A stretch of DNA of 64,000 nucleotides from an uncultured Draconibacterium sp. (GCF_963674925.1 NZ_OY771647.1:1627501-1691500); one strand, 5' to 3'; positions 29,388 through 39,003 are shown, numbered from the stretch's first letter. Made by a program: numbers and translations. The notes: a model not told the origin generated them from the letters alone.

Positions 29388-31460
29388 TTATTCTGTTGTT
29401 GTTTCCTCTTCGTTATTTGCTTCGGTTTTTGTTTCTTTTGTCTCTTTCAGCTCGGCGTTTGCTGGTTTATCACCGTTTCCATTTTCCGAGATTGCGTGTT
29501 TTTTGTCCCACGGGCGTTTGCCAAATATCTCTTCCAGGTCTTCGCTGAAAATTACTTCCCGCTCAAGAAGCAGTTTCGCTAACTTGGCGTGCCCTTCTTT
29601 ATTCTCTAGTAATACCTGTTTGGCACGTATGTATTGGCTGTCAATCAGGACTTTTACTTCCTCGTCAATCAGTTCTGCCGTTTTTTCGCTGTACGGTTTG
29701 GTAAATGTAAAGTCTGACTGACCGGTTGAATCGTAAAAGCTGATGTTCCCAACTTTTTCACTCATTCCGAAAATACTAACCATTGCATAAGCCTGTTTGG
29801 TCACTTTTTCCAGGTCGTTTTGTGCTCCCGACGAAATTTTACCAAAGGTAATTTCTTCTGCTGCACGTCCGCCCAATGCCGACGCCATTTCATCCAACAA
29901 CTGTTCTTTGGTGGTAATCGATCTTTCTTCGGGTAAGTACCAGGCTGCTCCAAGTGCTTTTCCTCGCGGAACAATAGTTACCTTAACCAGCGGATGGGCA
30001 TATTCCAGCAACCAGCTAATGGTGGCGTGACCTGCTTCGTGAAAGGCAATTGTTTTCTTTTCTTGCTGCGAAATGATTTTATTTTTCTTTTCCAAACCAC
30101 CTATAATACGGTCAACGGCATCAAGGAAATCCTGTTTTGTTACCGAGTCCCTGTTTCTACGGGCTGCAATTAAGGCAGCTTCGTTACAAACATTGGCAAT
30201 ATCGGCACCCGAGAATCCCGGCGTTTGTTTAGCCAGAAAATCAACTTTTACCTCTTCGCTTAATTTTAAGGGACGTAAATGAACATTGAAAATCTCACCA
30301 CGCTCATTCAGATCGGGCAGCTCAACATGAATCTGACGGTCGAAACGTCCGGCACGCATTAATGCACGGTCCAGAATATCGGCACGGTTGGTAGCTGCCA
30401 GAATGATTACCCCGCTGTTGGTATCAAAACCATCCATTTCGGTAAGCAGCTGGTTCAGCGTATTTTCGCGTTCGTCGTTCGATCCCATATTTGGGTTCTT
30501 CCCACGAGCACGTCCGATGGCGTCGATCTCATCGATAAATACAATACACGGTGCTTTTTCTTTGGCTTGTTTAAACAAATCGCGAACACGCGATGCTCCA
30601 ACTCCCACAAACATTTCCACAAAATCGGAACCCGACATACTGAAAAACGGAACGTTTGCTTCGCCGGCAACTGCTTTTGCAAGCAGGGTTTTTCCCGTTC
30701 CCGGAGGGCCAACCAAAAGTGCACCTTTCGGAATTTTACCACCGAGTTTGGTATATTTTGCCGGGCTTTTCAGGAATTCTACAATTTCTTCCACCTCCTG
30801 TTTGGCTTCTGCCAGTCCGGCGACATCTTTAAAGTTTGTCGATACCCTCTGGTCTTTATCAAAAACTTTGGCCTGCGATTTTCCGACATTAAAAATACCA
30901 CCGGCGCCACCTCCTCCAGCACCTCCACGGCTCATTCTACGGAAAATCCACCACCACAGCAATATTATCAGCACAAACGGGCCAATCGACCAAATAATGT
31001 CGCGCGCCCAATTCTGCTCATCTTCATACACCGGAAAGACTTTGTCTTCCATATTTTCCTGCGCAACCTTGAGATCTTCGGCAAAATTTTCAATCGGTCC
31101 GGTATTTAGTTTAAAATGCGGGCCAATATCTGATGGTTTCGAGAAGTTTCCTTCAAACTGCGATTCGTAATTTTTTATCCGGTCTTCTTTTAAATAAATC
31201 CGGGCAATTTTTTCATTTATTACTACAATACGCTTTACATCGCCGTTTTGCAACATTTGTTTTACCTCGGGCCACGATGTGTCAACAGGGCCTTTACTGG
31301 TGCTGATGTAGTATTGTACAATAAGAAAAACAACAGCAATAATCCCGTAAATCCAATAGGCATTAAATTTTGGCGGCTTACCGTTGTTTTTGGGATTTAG
31401 TTTCCCAAAAGGGTTGTTCAGATTGTTCTGATCTTTTTTGTTATTTTGTTTATCTGTCAT
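29388..31460 (-). CDS. ftsH: ATP-dependent zinc metalloprotease FtsH
   Basis: 690 residues. Two N-terminal membrane helices (about 35-52 and 155-173) flank a periplasmic domain. The AAA+ domain has Walker A GPPGTGKT at 251-258, Walker B CIVFIDEIDA and the second-region-of-homology segment around RALMRAGRFDRQ. The zinc protease site is HEAGH at 474-478. The pore loop MFVGVGASRVRD is intact. It degrades membrane and short-lived soluble proteins. The long Asn/Lys-rich N-terminus and Glu/Thr-rich C-terminus are normal for this phylum. It follows rsfS by six bases. Confidence 0.98.
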   Translation of the reverse strand: MTDKQNNKKDQNNLNNPFGKLNPKNNGKPPKFNAYWIYGIIAVVFLIVQYYISTSKGPVDTSWPEVKQMLQNGDVKRIVVINEKIARIYLKEDRIKNYESQFEGNFSKPSDIGPHFKLNTGPIENFAEDLKVAQENMEDKVFPVYEDEQNWARDIIWSIGPFVLIILLWWWIFRRMSRGGAGGGGAGGIFNVGKSQAKVFDKDQRVSTNFKDVAGLAEAKQEVEEIVEFLKSPAKYTKLGGKIPKGALLVGPPGTGKTLLAKAVAGEANVPFFSMSGSDFVEMFVGVGASRVRDLFKQAKEKAPCIVFIDEIDAIGRARGKNPNMGSNDERENTLNQLLTEMDGFDTNSGVIILAATNRADILDRALMRAGRFDRQIHVELPDLNERGEIFNVHLRPLKLSEEVKVDFLAKQTPGFSGADIANVCNEAALIAARRNRDSVTKQDFLDAVDRIIGGLEKKNKIISQQEKKTIAFHEAGHATISWLLEYAHPLVKVTIVPRGKALGAAWYLPEERSITTKEQLLDEMASALGGRAAEEITFGKISSGAQNDLEKVTKQAYAMVSIFGMSEKVGNISFYDSTGQSDFTFTKPYSEKTAELIDEEVKVLIDSQYIRAKQVLLENKEGHAKLAKLLLEREVIFSEDLEEIFGKRPWDKKHAISENGNGDKPANAELKETKETKTEANNEEETTTE

Positions 31461-31466
31461 GGTCTT

Positions 31467-31835
31467 TTAATCTTCTTCTTCAATTTGTGTAATTTTTGCA
31501 TCAGCCCAAAGTCCTTCAAGGTTATAAAACCGGCGTGCTTCTTCCTGGAAAACATGTACCATTACATCTCCGTAATCCAATAATATCCAAAGTGCATTTC
31601 GGTAGCCGTCGCGATGCCAAACATCTTCGCCGGTAATTTCTTTCACTGTTTGTTCTACCGTGTGTGCAATTGAATCAACATGAGTTGAGGAGGTTCCGTG
31701 GCATATAATAAAATGTCCACATTCAGTGTGACCGATACTTTCCAGATCTACGTGTTTTATCTCTTTCCCTTTTATCCGATGAATACCTTCAAGAATTGCT
31801 TCTAATAAAACCTTTGATTCTTCTGCTTTATTCAT
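31467..31835 (-). CDS. rsfS: Ribosome silencing factor RsfS
   Basis: 122 residues, standard length. The motif HTECGHFIICHGTSSTHVDSIA and VWHRDGYRNALWILLDYGDVMVHVF (written here in parts of the family pattern) define RsfS/Iojap. It binds ribosomal protein L14 and blocks subunit joining under nutrient stress. It heads the minus-strand string rsfS-ftsH-LUD-DUF2007-cdsA-pssA and is divergent from birA with an 80-base gap. Confidence 0.96.
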   Translation of the reverse strand: MNKAEESKVLLEAILEGIHRIKGKEIKHVDLESIGHTECGHFIICHGTSSTHVDSIAHTVEQTVKEITGEDVWHRDGYRNALWILLDYGDVMVHVFQEEARRFYNLEGLWADAKITQIEEED

Positions 31836-31915
31836 AAAAATTTATTGTACCCTACAAAGATAATCTTTTTGTCCATTAACCATTTTTTAAGAGAATGGTT
31901 TACTTTTGAATTTAT

Positions 31916-32656
31916 ATGTTTTTAACTGACAAAAATATCATTGTATTTAATGAGCTCGATAGTACCAACAACTATGCCAAGCAACTGGTAAAAGAAAAGG
32001 TGGCTCAGGGCACTGTCGTTTTGGCACATTATCAGGAATGTGGGCGAGGGCAGGTTGGTAATTTTTGGGAAAGCGAACGCGACAAAAATTTGCTTTTCAG
32101 TGTGATTTTGTATCCCGGGTTTTTAGAAGCCGGCAAGCAGTTTTACATTTCAAAAGTGGTAAGCCTGGCTTTGGCCAACGTTTTAAAACAGCATTTAAAT
32201 GATGTAAAAATTAAGTGGCCCAACGATATTTATGTGGGCGAAAAGAAAATTGCCGGTATTTTAATTGAAAACACGGTGAAGGGGATTACGCTTGATTCAT
32301 CGATAGTTGGCGTTGGTATGAATGTAAACCAGGAGCAATTTCTTTCGGACGCACCCAACCCGGTGTCGATGAAACAACTCTTGAAAAAGGAATTTGATAT
32401 TCAAGCTATTTTGAAAGCGTTTTTGCAGAGGTTGGAGGATTATGTTGAGGTTTTACGAGAAGGGAGACTGGAAAAAGTTGATGAGGAATATTTTCAGTCT
32501 TTGTTCAGAAATGAGGGTTTGCATCAATACCGGAAAGCCGGCAAAGAGTTTAGCGCCAGAATTGCAGGAATTGGCAGTTTTGGGCAACTTCAGTTGGAAG
32601 AACCCGACGGTAATGTGACGGAATATATGTTTAAAGAGGTGGAGTTTGTTGTTTAA
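31916..32656 (+). CDS. birA: Biotin--[acetyl-CoA-carboxylase] ligase
   Basis: 246 residues. The biotin-binding segment (LAHYQECGRGQVGNFW, equivalent to GRGRxGRxW) and the catalytic core KWPNDIYVGEKKIAGILIE are intact, and the C-terminal SH3-like domain follows. There is no N-terminal helix-turn-helix, so it is a ligase only, not a repressor as in E. coli. It attaches biotin to the carboxyl carrier protein. Divergent from rsfS. Confidence 0.95.
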   Translation: MFLTDKNIIVFNELDSTNNYAKQLVKEKVAQGTVVLAHYQECGRGQVGNFWESERDKNLLFSVILYPGFLEAGKQFYISKVVSLALANVLKQHLNDVKIKWPNDIYVGEKKIAGILIENTVKGITLDSSIVGVGMNVNQEQFLSDAPNPVSMKQLLKKEFDIQAILKAFLQRLEDYVEVLREGRLEKVDEEYFQSLFRNEGLHQYRKAGKEFSARIAGIGSFGQLQLEEPDGNVTEYMFKEVEFVV

Positions 32657-33026
32657 AAAAAGAAATACCTGAATGATTTAATGCGGGAATGTTTTAATAC
32701 CGGGAAATTGAATTTGCTTGTTAAATGGTAGAATTGTTAAATTGAAAAACTGTTAAATTGTATAAAACACTTTTATCTCTCAATTTTGCATTTTTCTGAA
32801 CCACATGAGACACATAGAGCTCATTAGATTTTGCCAATTGCCTACTCCTTCGAGAATCTGTAATCGTTAATCATCCCCGATGCTCCGGTCGGGACTCGTT
32901 CCACTTTCCATTTTTAGTTCTCCGCCTAAGTACGGCTCTTAAAAATTGAGTGTCACTGAGCATTAAAAATACATTCTTCCCCTTCTATGTTGAAAATTGA
33001 GAGCTGAAAACTGCGACTGTAAACTA
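32657..33026. other. Intergenic region (370 bases), no gene
   Basis: Between convergent birA and the SRPBCC gene. It holds a direct repeat of GTTAAATTG (16 bases apart, near 32733-32758), a GC-rich segment near 32878-32898 (CCCCGATGCTCCGGTCGGG) and copy 2 of the stop-proximal repeat at the right edge. No terminator for birA is obvious. Confidence 0.5.
32990..33026 (-). repeat. Stop-codon-proximal dispersed repeat, copy 2
   Basis: Read on the minus strand, directly after the SRPBCC stop codon: TAGTTTACAGTCGCAGTTTT followed by CAGCTCTCAATTTTC. TTTACAGTCGCAGTT matches the copy at 21530 (TTAACAGTCGCAGTT) in the same orientation to its upstream gene. Confidence 0.6.
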
Positions 33027-33476
33027 CTACTGATACGGCAATTTCGAAAGTGTGTCGGCCAATTGGTTAATGCCTTCCTCCAGTTTACTTCCGGCCATCA
33101 TTTTAATCATCATGCTCATTTCGGCATGCAGCGTTAGGCGCATTTTTGTTTTGTATTCATTCACCGGCATTAACTGAATCCAGAAAGTAAAACTCAGCGG
33201 TAAACCACCCGAACTTTCAACTTTTATCGTTTTAAATGGCTCGCGGTTAACAATCTTAATTTCGGCAAGCCCCAGTCCGGTGATGTTGAATTTACACGAA
33301 TCGCGGTCCGACTCAAAATCCGTAATTTTAATTTGCGGAACCTTTTCCGTTATTTTCTCTATCAACCCTGAATTAAGGTACGCAGACAGGTTTTCGAAAT
33401 TCGACAGGTAATTAAAAACCACCTGCTGGTTGTGCTCGATAACTTTTACTTCGCTAACGTATTTGTTGAGTGCCAT
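33027..33476 (-). CDS. SRPBCC (START-like) family protein
   Basis: About 149 residues from ATG 33476 (MALNKYVSEVKVIEH); an in-frame start nine codons upstream lies in the pyrE terminator and is unlikely. Typical opening strand followed by NHNQ-type helix (VVFNYLSNFENLSAYLN) and the final long helix (MIKMMAGSKLEEGINQLADTL) define the START-like ligand-binding fold. Ligand unknown. It follows pyrE on the same strand, but a strong hairpin lies between them. Confidence 0.8.
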   Translation of the reverse strand: MALNKYVSEVKVIEHNQQVVFNYLSNFENLSAYLNSGLIEKITEKVPQIKITDFESDRDSCKFNITGLGLAEIKIVNREPFKTIKVESSGGLPLSFTFWIQLMPVNEYKTKMRLTLHAEMSMMIKMMAGSKLEEGINQLADTLSKLPYQ

Positions 33477-33489
33477 AGTAGTTATAAAA

Positions 33490-33521
33490 AATCCCGCCCC
33501 CAATAGCCATCAGGAGCGGGA
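33490..33521 (-). terminator. Terminator of pyrE
   Basis: On the minus strand TCCCGCTCC pairs with GGGGGCGGGA across a loop of about 12 bases and is followed by TTTTTT. It lies between pyrE and the SRPBCC gene, so read-through would be needed for a joint transcript. Confidence 0.75.
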
Positions 33522-33548
33522 AATATGTAATGTCTTTTTACTTTCAGA

Positions 33549-34181
33549 TTATTTTCCCCAGTTTGCAGGGTCTTCGCGCCACTCCATCAGCGACTCAACC
33601 TGGTCTTTTGTAATGTCGCCTTGTGCCAGCGACAGGTCAATAAGGATCTGGTAACGGCTTAATGAAGTCAGTTCGATACCCGCTTTCTCGAAGTTTTCTT
33701 TTGCCAATGGGAAATTGTAGGTAAAAATTGATACCATTCCCACAACATCGCCACCAAAGTTGTTAACGGCTTCGGCAGCTTTCAAACTGCTGATTCCTGT
33801 AGATACCAGATCTTCAACCACAACAACTTTTTTGAATGGTTTCAGGTCGCCCTCGATCAGATTTTCCAGTCCGTGACCTTTTGGTTTCGAACGAACATAG
33901 ATGAAGGGAAGTCCCAATTTATCGGCTACCAATGCACCAATGGCAATGGCTCCGGTAGCTACCCCGGCAATCACTTCTGCTTCCGGGTATTTCTCCTGGA
34001 TCAACTTTACAAACGCATCGCAGATGAAAGAGCGGGTTTCAGGATAAGAAAGCGTTTTTCTGTTGTCGCAATAAATTGGAGATTTCCAACCTGAAGCCCA
34101 TGTAAATGGATTATCTGGTTGTATCTTTATAGTGTTTATTTCAAGTAATTTTTTAGTTACTTCTATTTGTATGGCTTCCAT
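33549..34181 (-). CDS. pyrE: Orotate phosphoribosyltransferase
   Basis: 210 residues from ATG 34181 (MEAIQIEVTKKLLEI). The open frame continues 43 codons upstream but that part overlaps the divergent NUDIX gene and has no family similarity. Key segments: YCDNRKTLSYP, GVATGAIAIGALVA, and the PRPP-binding loop VVVVEDLVSTGISSLKA with its acidic pair. It converts orotate and PRPP to OMP in pyrimidine synthesis. Only 22 bases separate its start from that of the NUDIX gene, so both promoters must lie inside or across each other's 5' ends. Confidence 0.95.
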   Translation of the reverse strand: MEAIQIEVTKKLLEINTIKIQPDNPFTWASGWKSPIYCDNRKTLSYPETRSFICDAFVKLIQEKYPEAEVIAGVATGAIAIGALVADKLGLPFIYVRSKPKGHGLENLIEGDLKPFKKVVVVEDLVSTGISSLKAAEAVNNFGGDVVGMVSIFTYNFPLAKENFEKAGIELTSLSRYQILIDLSLAQGDITKDQVESLMEWREDPANWGK

Positions 34182-34203
34182 AATAATATGCAATTTTAAT
34201 TCA

Positions 34204-34830
34204 ATGCAAAAGTATAAAGTTTTTTTGAATGAAAAGAAGATCGGTTTTGTGCCGGACGTGAATATAACATTGAGTAAACTATGCCGAATTTTGACTGAAA
34301 ACAGCGGCATTGAAGATATAATGGACTGGTTACCGGATTTTGAAAACGACGATATACAGGAAACTGTTGTAGAACATCCTGAAGTTGAGCTTTTGTTTCA
34401 GAATTTCAGATCAGCATTTTTGCAGATTGATGCTGCCGGTGGAGTTGTAAAACGTGACGGCAAATTGCTCTTTATTTTCCGAAACGGGAAATGGGATCTG
34501 CCAAAAGGAAAAATTGATAAAGATGAAAGTATAAAAACTGCAGCTTTGCGAGAAGTGGAAGAAGAATGTGGCATTACAAATCATTTCATAGTAAAAGTGC
34601 TGCCATCAACCTATCACATTTACAAATCGCCGTATAAAAAAACACTGGGTCAGTGGATTTTTAAAGAAACCTATTGGTTTGAAATGGAATACAATGGCAC
34701 GGAAACACCAATCCCTCAGCAGGAAGAAGGCATTACCGAAGTACGTTGGTTTTTTCCGAATGAACTGGACGTTGTGCTCGAAAATACCTACGAAAACCTA
34801 AAAGCGCTGATCGAACTTTACCGGGTTTGA
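34204..34830 (+). CDS. NUDIX hydrolase
   Basis: 208 residues from ATG 34204 (MQKYKVFLNEKKIGF). The open frame begins further upstream at 34132, inside pyrE, but has no support there. The N-terminal 75 residues are a separate alpha/beta region; the NUDIX box GKIDKDESIKTAALREVEEE plus CGI is complete. Family members hydrolyse nucleoside-diphosphate derivatives; the exact substrate is unknown. Its last 13 bases overlap the convergent gene at 34818. Next to pyrE, a nucleotide-linked role is plausible. Confidence 0.9.
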   Translation: MQKYKVFLNEKKIGFVPDVNITLSKLCRILTENSGIEDIMDWLPDFENDDIQETVVEHPEVELLFQNFRSAFLQIDAAGGVVKRDGKLLFIFRNGKWDLPKGKIDKDESIKTAALREVEEECGITNHFIVKVLPSTYHIYKSPYKKTLGQWIFKETYWFEMEYNGTETPIPQQEEGITEVRWFFPNELDVVLENTYENLKALIELYRV

Positions 34831-36239
34831 TTGCGCTGACGCATAAAAAGTTCGTTGCGCAGCCAGGTGCCAAATTGTTGCTCGAAACCGTTTAGCGGTG
34901 CTTTGGCATCATCAAAAACCACCTGGTGTTTTTCATTTAGTAAAAAACATTGCGGAAATGACCGGACTTTATATTCTGAAATGGCTTTATTTTCACTGTC
35001 GATTAATACGGTTGCCGGCACCTTGTTTTCTTTTAAAAAGCTATCGATTCCTGCTCTGTCGGTGTTTCGCAGCACCACAAAAATATCGAGGTTTTTATTA
35101 AATAGTTCGTTCAGGCGGCTCAGGTATTTTAAGTGTTCCTGGCAAATTACGGTTTCAACATCAGCAAAAACAATGTATTTAAATTTCTCCTGGTTGTCGT
35201 TTGTGCAAAGCTTTTTACCGTTAAGGTCGTTTAAACAAATGGCCGGTGCTTCGCTTCCTTTTTCCAGAAATGTAATTTTAGCGGACACATTTTTGGCTGC
35301 CTCACGGATTTTTGTTTCGCGGTTTCCTGTAAAATGTTTGCTGGCAATCATATTTTTTATGGCTTTCTCAGGAAATTCTTTGGAGTAAAAACCATCGTGC
35401 AGCATTTTTAATAATACCAGATCGGCCATTGTTCCGGAGAGTTTATATTTCTCCGCAATAAAATCGAGCAAGGCGTTTATGTTTTCACCGGCAACTGCAG
35501 CCGATACTTTTGCTCCGCCAATGGCTTTTGCCGAAAAGCTAAGTTGTTTGTCGAAGGTTTTGTCGAATAAGGTTTTAAACGATTGGTGTTCCCAGAATTT
35601 CGGCGAAATCGACTGGAAAACAGAGGAATAATCTTCAGGACTCCTTCTAAAAATATCAGCTTCCATAAGTTTTAATCGCAAAGTTTTACGCAGCTCAAAA
35701 CTCTCTGATCCTTTTTCAGGGAAGGCTTCGTTGATGCCGGCTTTTAGTCGGTTAAAGGCCGCTTCGGATTGCTGAAAATATAAGGCGTTAAAATCTTTAT
35801 CTGTCAATTCGTTTAGTTTCTGCTCAAAGCGGCTGATTTTGTCGTTGAGCATCTCGCCGTTGTTGGTATAAATCCAAAACGCAATTGGCTGAAAGTAAGG
35901 ATTCTTCTGGTCGGCAAACGATTTCTTTTTAAGTGGCGGAAGTTTTAAATCGATATTTTTTCCCGGCTCCAGCAACAACATTCCACGGTAAATGCCAAAT
36001 TCGGAAAAAGTAAAAAGCGGTTCATCAATTTGTATGGAAGCCTCGCTTGTTCCTTCGCTGTTGAATTTTAAAATAAAAGCCACTTTATTGTTGTTCGAAA
36101 TCGGGTCGGCAAAGGCATAAAAAGTAAGCTGTTCGTTGGCGTATTCGGGATTGGAACAACGAATAATGGTTGCCATTCCATTTAACGAAAAGCTCAACGC
36201 TGCGATGAGGATTATCAGAAAACGTATGTTATGGTTCAT
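34818..36239 (-). CDS. Secreted TlpA/thioredoxin-fold protein lacking CXXC
   Basis: 473 residues with signal peptide MNHNIRFLIILIAALSFSLNGMA. Residues 25-330 are a helical and beta domain of unknown type common ahead of thioredoxin domains in Bacteroidota. Residues about 335-470 are a TlpA-like thioredoxin fold (APAICLNDLNGKKL, VPATVLID, FPQCFLLNEKHQVVF), but the place of the redox CXXC reads VETVICQEHL, with one Cys only. Thiol oxidoreductase activity is therefore doubtful. It starts 5 bases after coaD on the same strand. Confidence 0.8.
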   Translation of the reverse strand: MNHNIRFLIILIAALSFSLNGMATIIRCSNPEYANEQLTFYAFADPISNNNKVAFILKFNSEGTSEASIQIDEPLFTFSEFGIYRGMLLLEPGKNIDLKLPPLKKKSFADQKNPYFQPIAFWIYTNNGEMLNDKISRFEQKLNELTDKDFNALYFQQSEAAFNRLKAGINEAFPEKGSESFELRKTLRLKLMEADIFRRSPEDYSSVFQSISPKFWEHQSFKTLFDKTFDKQLSFSAKAIGGAKVSAAVAGENINALLDFIAEKYKLSGTMADLVLLKMLHDGFYSKEFPEKAIKNMIASKHFTGNRETKIREAAKNVSAKITFLEKGSEAPAICLNDLNGKKLCTNDNQEKFKYIVFADVETVICQEHLKYLSRLNELFNKNLDIFVVLRNTDRAGIDSFLKENKVPATVLIDSENKAISEYKVRSFPQCFLLNEKHQVVFDDAKAPLNGFEQQFGTWLRNELFMRQRNQTR

Positions 36240-36244
36240 AAGTG

Positions 36245-36721
36245 TTATTCAATTTTAAACTCGCTCATATCCAGTCCCTTTGGAAGGAACATGCTTGCAT
36301 CGCCGCCATGCGAAACAATATCGCGAATTATACTTGCATTAACCGGTGTATGTTCCGGCAAGGTGAGTAGAAATACCGATTCAATCTCAGGGTGCATTTT
36401 TTTATTTATCTGGGCTATAGAACGTTCGTATTCAAAATCGGAAGAGGTACGTATTCCGCGTAAGATGTATTTTGCTCCTACCTCTTTACAGAAATCTACG
36501 GTTAGTCCTTCGTGTAAACGAACCTCAACAGTAGGTTCATTTTCAAAAACCTGGTTGATCCATTTCATCCTTTTTTCAATGGGAAAGAACGGTTTTTTGT
36601 TGGCGTTAAAACCAATCATGATATAGATCTTATCGAACATTGAAATGGCACGTCGCACAATCGACTCGTGTCCTACTGTAAAAGGATCAAAAGATCCGGG
36701 GAATATGGCTATTCTTTCCAT
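36245..36721 (-). CDS. coaD: Phosphopantetheine adenylyltransferase
   Basis: 158 residues from ATG 36721 (MERIAIFPGSFDPFTVGHES). The nucleotidyltransferase motif GSFDPFTVGH and the ISS/R-type end (ASIIRDIVSHGGDASMFLP) match CoaD. It transfers AMP to 4'-phosphopantetheine in coenzyme A synthesis. An upstream in-frame ATG at 36745 would add eight residues without support. The TlpA-like gene follows after five bases. Confidence 0.97.
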   Translation of the reverse strand: MERIAIFPGSFDPFTVGHESIVRRAISMFDKIYIMIGFNANKKPFFPIEKRMKWINQVFENEPTVEVRLHEGLTVDFCKEVGAKYILRGIRTSSDFEYERSIAQINKKMHPEIESVFLLTLPEHTPVNASIIRDIVSHGGDASMFLPKGLDMSEFKIE

Positions 36722-36786
36722 TTTGAATCGTTTAAAGTGCCTCAAAATTAGCTAAAAATGCTAAGTGTAAAAAACGAAGGTGGCAG

Positions 36787-39003
36787 CTAGTTTATTGCTT
36801 TTGCCCGGTTTGAGCTCACAAACAGGATGTTACCCAGGTCGTTGTAACCTTCGCTGAATTCTTCAATATTTTTCAATGCATCGGTGGTAAAACCAATGAT
36901 TGTAAGGTCGGCATCGGCCGAGTATTTCATGATTTTGCTTTTTCGGTCGCCCGACTCAAACGTCACCATCGATATATTCGACGGGCTGATTGGTAAACGT
37001 CCGGCTTTTATCAATTCCAAAAGTTGATTGCGTTTTTCCTCAACATCCTGCTCGGGATAAAGTGCAAATATTTTAATCTTGCCTTTTTTCCACTCGGGGT
37101 GGCCTAAAATGATGTAGCCCAGCAATATCATTAAATTGGCGTTTACGTAGTCTTCAGGGCTTATCCAGATATGAATTTCTTTCTTATAGCCAAAACTTTT
37201 GTACGATGTATTCAGAATACAAATGTCGAAACCGGCCGATTCAACAATCTGGTAATTGCCGGTAATTTCTTTCAGATTCCCCGGATCGGTTCTCGAGAAT
37301 TCAAATAGAATAAGGTTGTTTCCTTTGCCTGATATCCCTGAAAGTTGCACCACCTGCGCAATTGCAGAAGTATATGATGGCGAAATTATCGTGTCGAGAT
37401 AAACACGGTTGTTGCTTCCGGCTGAAAGTTGAATCAGACGATCCAGAACTTGTTTTGATTCTTCTGTATTTTTCTCGTTCAGCAACCCTTTTATAAAATG
37501 GATGTAGGTTCCAAAGCCGTATTTGTATGAGATCCAGCGCATAATATCGAATGCCGAGCGGCGTTTAAACGTATCGTGCGAAATACACACTCCAAATGGT
37601 CGCCAGCTTTTATCTTTTTCGCTGTCGGCACGTTGCAGCATAATTTGCAATTGGCGGCTAAGCTGGAAAATCACACCACGGAAAAGTTTGTTCAGTCCCT
37701 GGTTCTCCTCATTGTTAAGCATGATAATGTAATAGATCATTGCCATTATTACCACCGAAACAGCTGCATAAGTAGCATTCATTTGAAACATTAGCCACAG
37801 CGACGAAAGTGTTCCGAGAAGCGATAAATGCCAGCTTGAACGGAAGGTTGGGCGGTAGGCCGGATCGGCGGCAAAGTGCTCCAGTAAGGAGATGAGGCAG
37901 ATGGCACTGTAGGTTACCATAAAGAACATGGAGATGATTTGGGCCACAAAGTCGACATCGCCAACTACTACAAAAACAAATGCAATAACAATGGTTATCA
38001 GCGAGCCGTTGATGGGTTCGTTATCGGTTTGTCTTCCTTTGGCAAACCAGCGGTTGATGTGGTTCTGCGGGAAAATATCGTCGTAGCCAATGGCTTGTAA
38101 GGTTCGTGGTGCAACCATTATCGATCCTAATGCCGAACTTAACGAGGCCGCTGCCAGCCCGATCGGGATTATTGGCCCCCAAATGGCGATTTTGGTCATA
38201 ATCAATTGGTCGGCCACCAAATCTTCGGGTGTTGCCGATACGGCAAATTTGTAGGCAACGGCAATATATACCAGCATGCCAACTACAGTGGCCCATAAGG
38301 TTCCCCGTGGAATGGATTTTTTAGGATCTTTTAAATCGCCCGAGAGTCCCAATCCTGCTGCAAGCCCGGTAAATGCCGGGAAGATAATGGTGAAAACAAA
38401 GAAGAAATTCAGGTTATTCGGAATTTTGCTGTGAAAATTAACCACTTCAGGTTTTATCGATGAATCGCCTAAAAAGAACATAGCGATGGAGGTCAATAAA
38501 ATGGCAACTACCACGTACAGCGCTTTCATGCCAACATTTGCACCTTTTGTAAGGATTAATATGGAAAGTAATACCATTGTTGGAATGGAAATCCACCTTC
38601 GGTCGGGGATGAAAAAGTTATAAGTTTCACCAATCCATTTTATCACCGGCTCAAACGCTTCGCCAAAAGCGATCACATAAAAAGCTACACTAATAGCCTG
38701 CGAGAGGTATAGAGCAATGCCAATGGCTCCGCCAATATTCAATCCAAAGGACCGGCTGATGATGTAATAGGCACCACCACCTTGCACGCGCTGGTTGGTA
38801 GCAATTTCGGCAACGGCAAAAGCTGTAGGAATAGTTACAATATGACCTAAAACGATTATACCGATAACACCAATAAAACCAACCTGCCCAACAGCCCATC
38901 CAAAACGCAGAAATAAAATTGCTCCGAGTATGGTAGAAAGTGCCGTTAGAAAAACCGGCATGGTTCCAAATTTTGCATTTGTATTTACCAGCGATTTTGC
39001 CAT
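36787..39003 (-). CDS. SLC12-like cation-chloride cotransporter / APC-superfamily permease
   Basis: 738 residues. About twelve membrane helices (residues 10-430) open with TILGAILFLRFGWAVGQVG, very close to the first helix of animal Na-K-Cl and K-Cl cotransporters, and include GAYYIISRSFG. The remaining 300 residues are a soluble C-terminal domain, as in SLC12 proteins, ending in a nucleotide-binding-like fold (ADLTIIGFTTDALK). Bacterial relatives are annotated as amino-acid permeases, so the substrate could be ions or amino acids. It stands alone. Confidence 0.85.
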   Translation of the reverse strand: MAKSLVNTNAKFGTMPVFLTALSTILGAILFLRFGWAVGQVGFIGVIGIIVLGHIVTIPTAFAVAEIATNQRVQGGGAYYIISRSFGLNIGGAIGIALYLSQAISVAFYVIAFGEAFEPVIKWIGETYNFFIPDRRWISIPTMVLLSILILTKGANVGMKALYVVVAILLTSIAMFFLGDSSIKPEVVNFHSKIPNNLNFFFVFTIIFPAFTGLAAGLGLSGDLKDPKKSIPRGTLWATVVGMLVYIAVAYKFAVSATPEDLVADQLIMTKIAIWGPIIPIGLAAASLSSALGSIMVAPRTLQAIGYDDIFPQNHINRWFAKGRQTDNEPINGSLITIVIAFVFVVVGDVDFVAQIISMFFMVTYSAICLISLLEHFAADPAYRPTFRSSWHLSLLGTLSSLWLMFQMNATYAAVSVVIMAMIYYIIMLNNEENQGLNKLFRGVIFQLSRQLQIMLQRADSEKDKSWRPFGVCISHDTFKRRSAFDIMRWISYKYGFGTYIHFIKGLLNEKNTEESKQVLDRLIQLSAGSNNRVYLDTIISPSYTSAIAQVVQLSGISGKGNNLILFEFSRTDPGNLKEITGNYQIVESAGFDICILNTSYKSFGYKKEIHIWISPEDYVNANLMILLGYIILGHPEWKKGKIKIFALYPEQDVEEKRNQLLELIKAGRLPISPSNISMVTFESGDRKSKIMKYSADADLTIIGFTTDALKNIEEFSEGYNDLGNILFVSSNRAKAIN

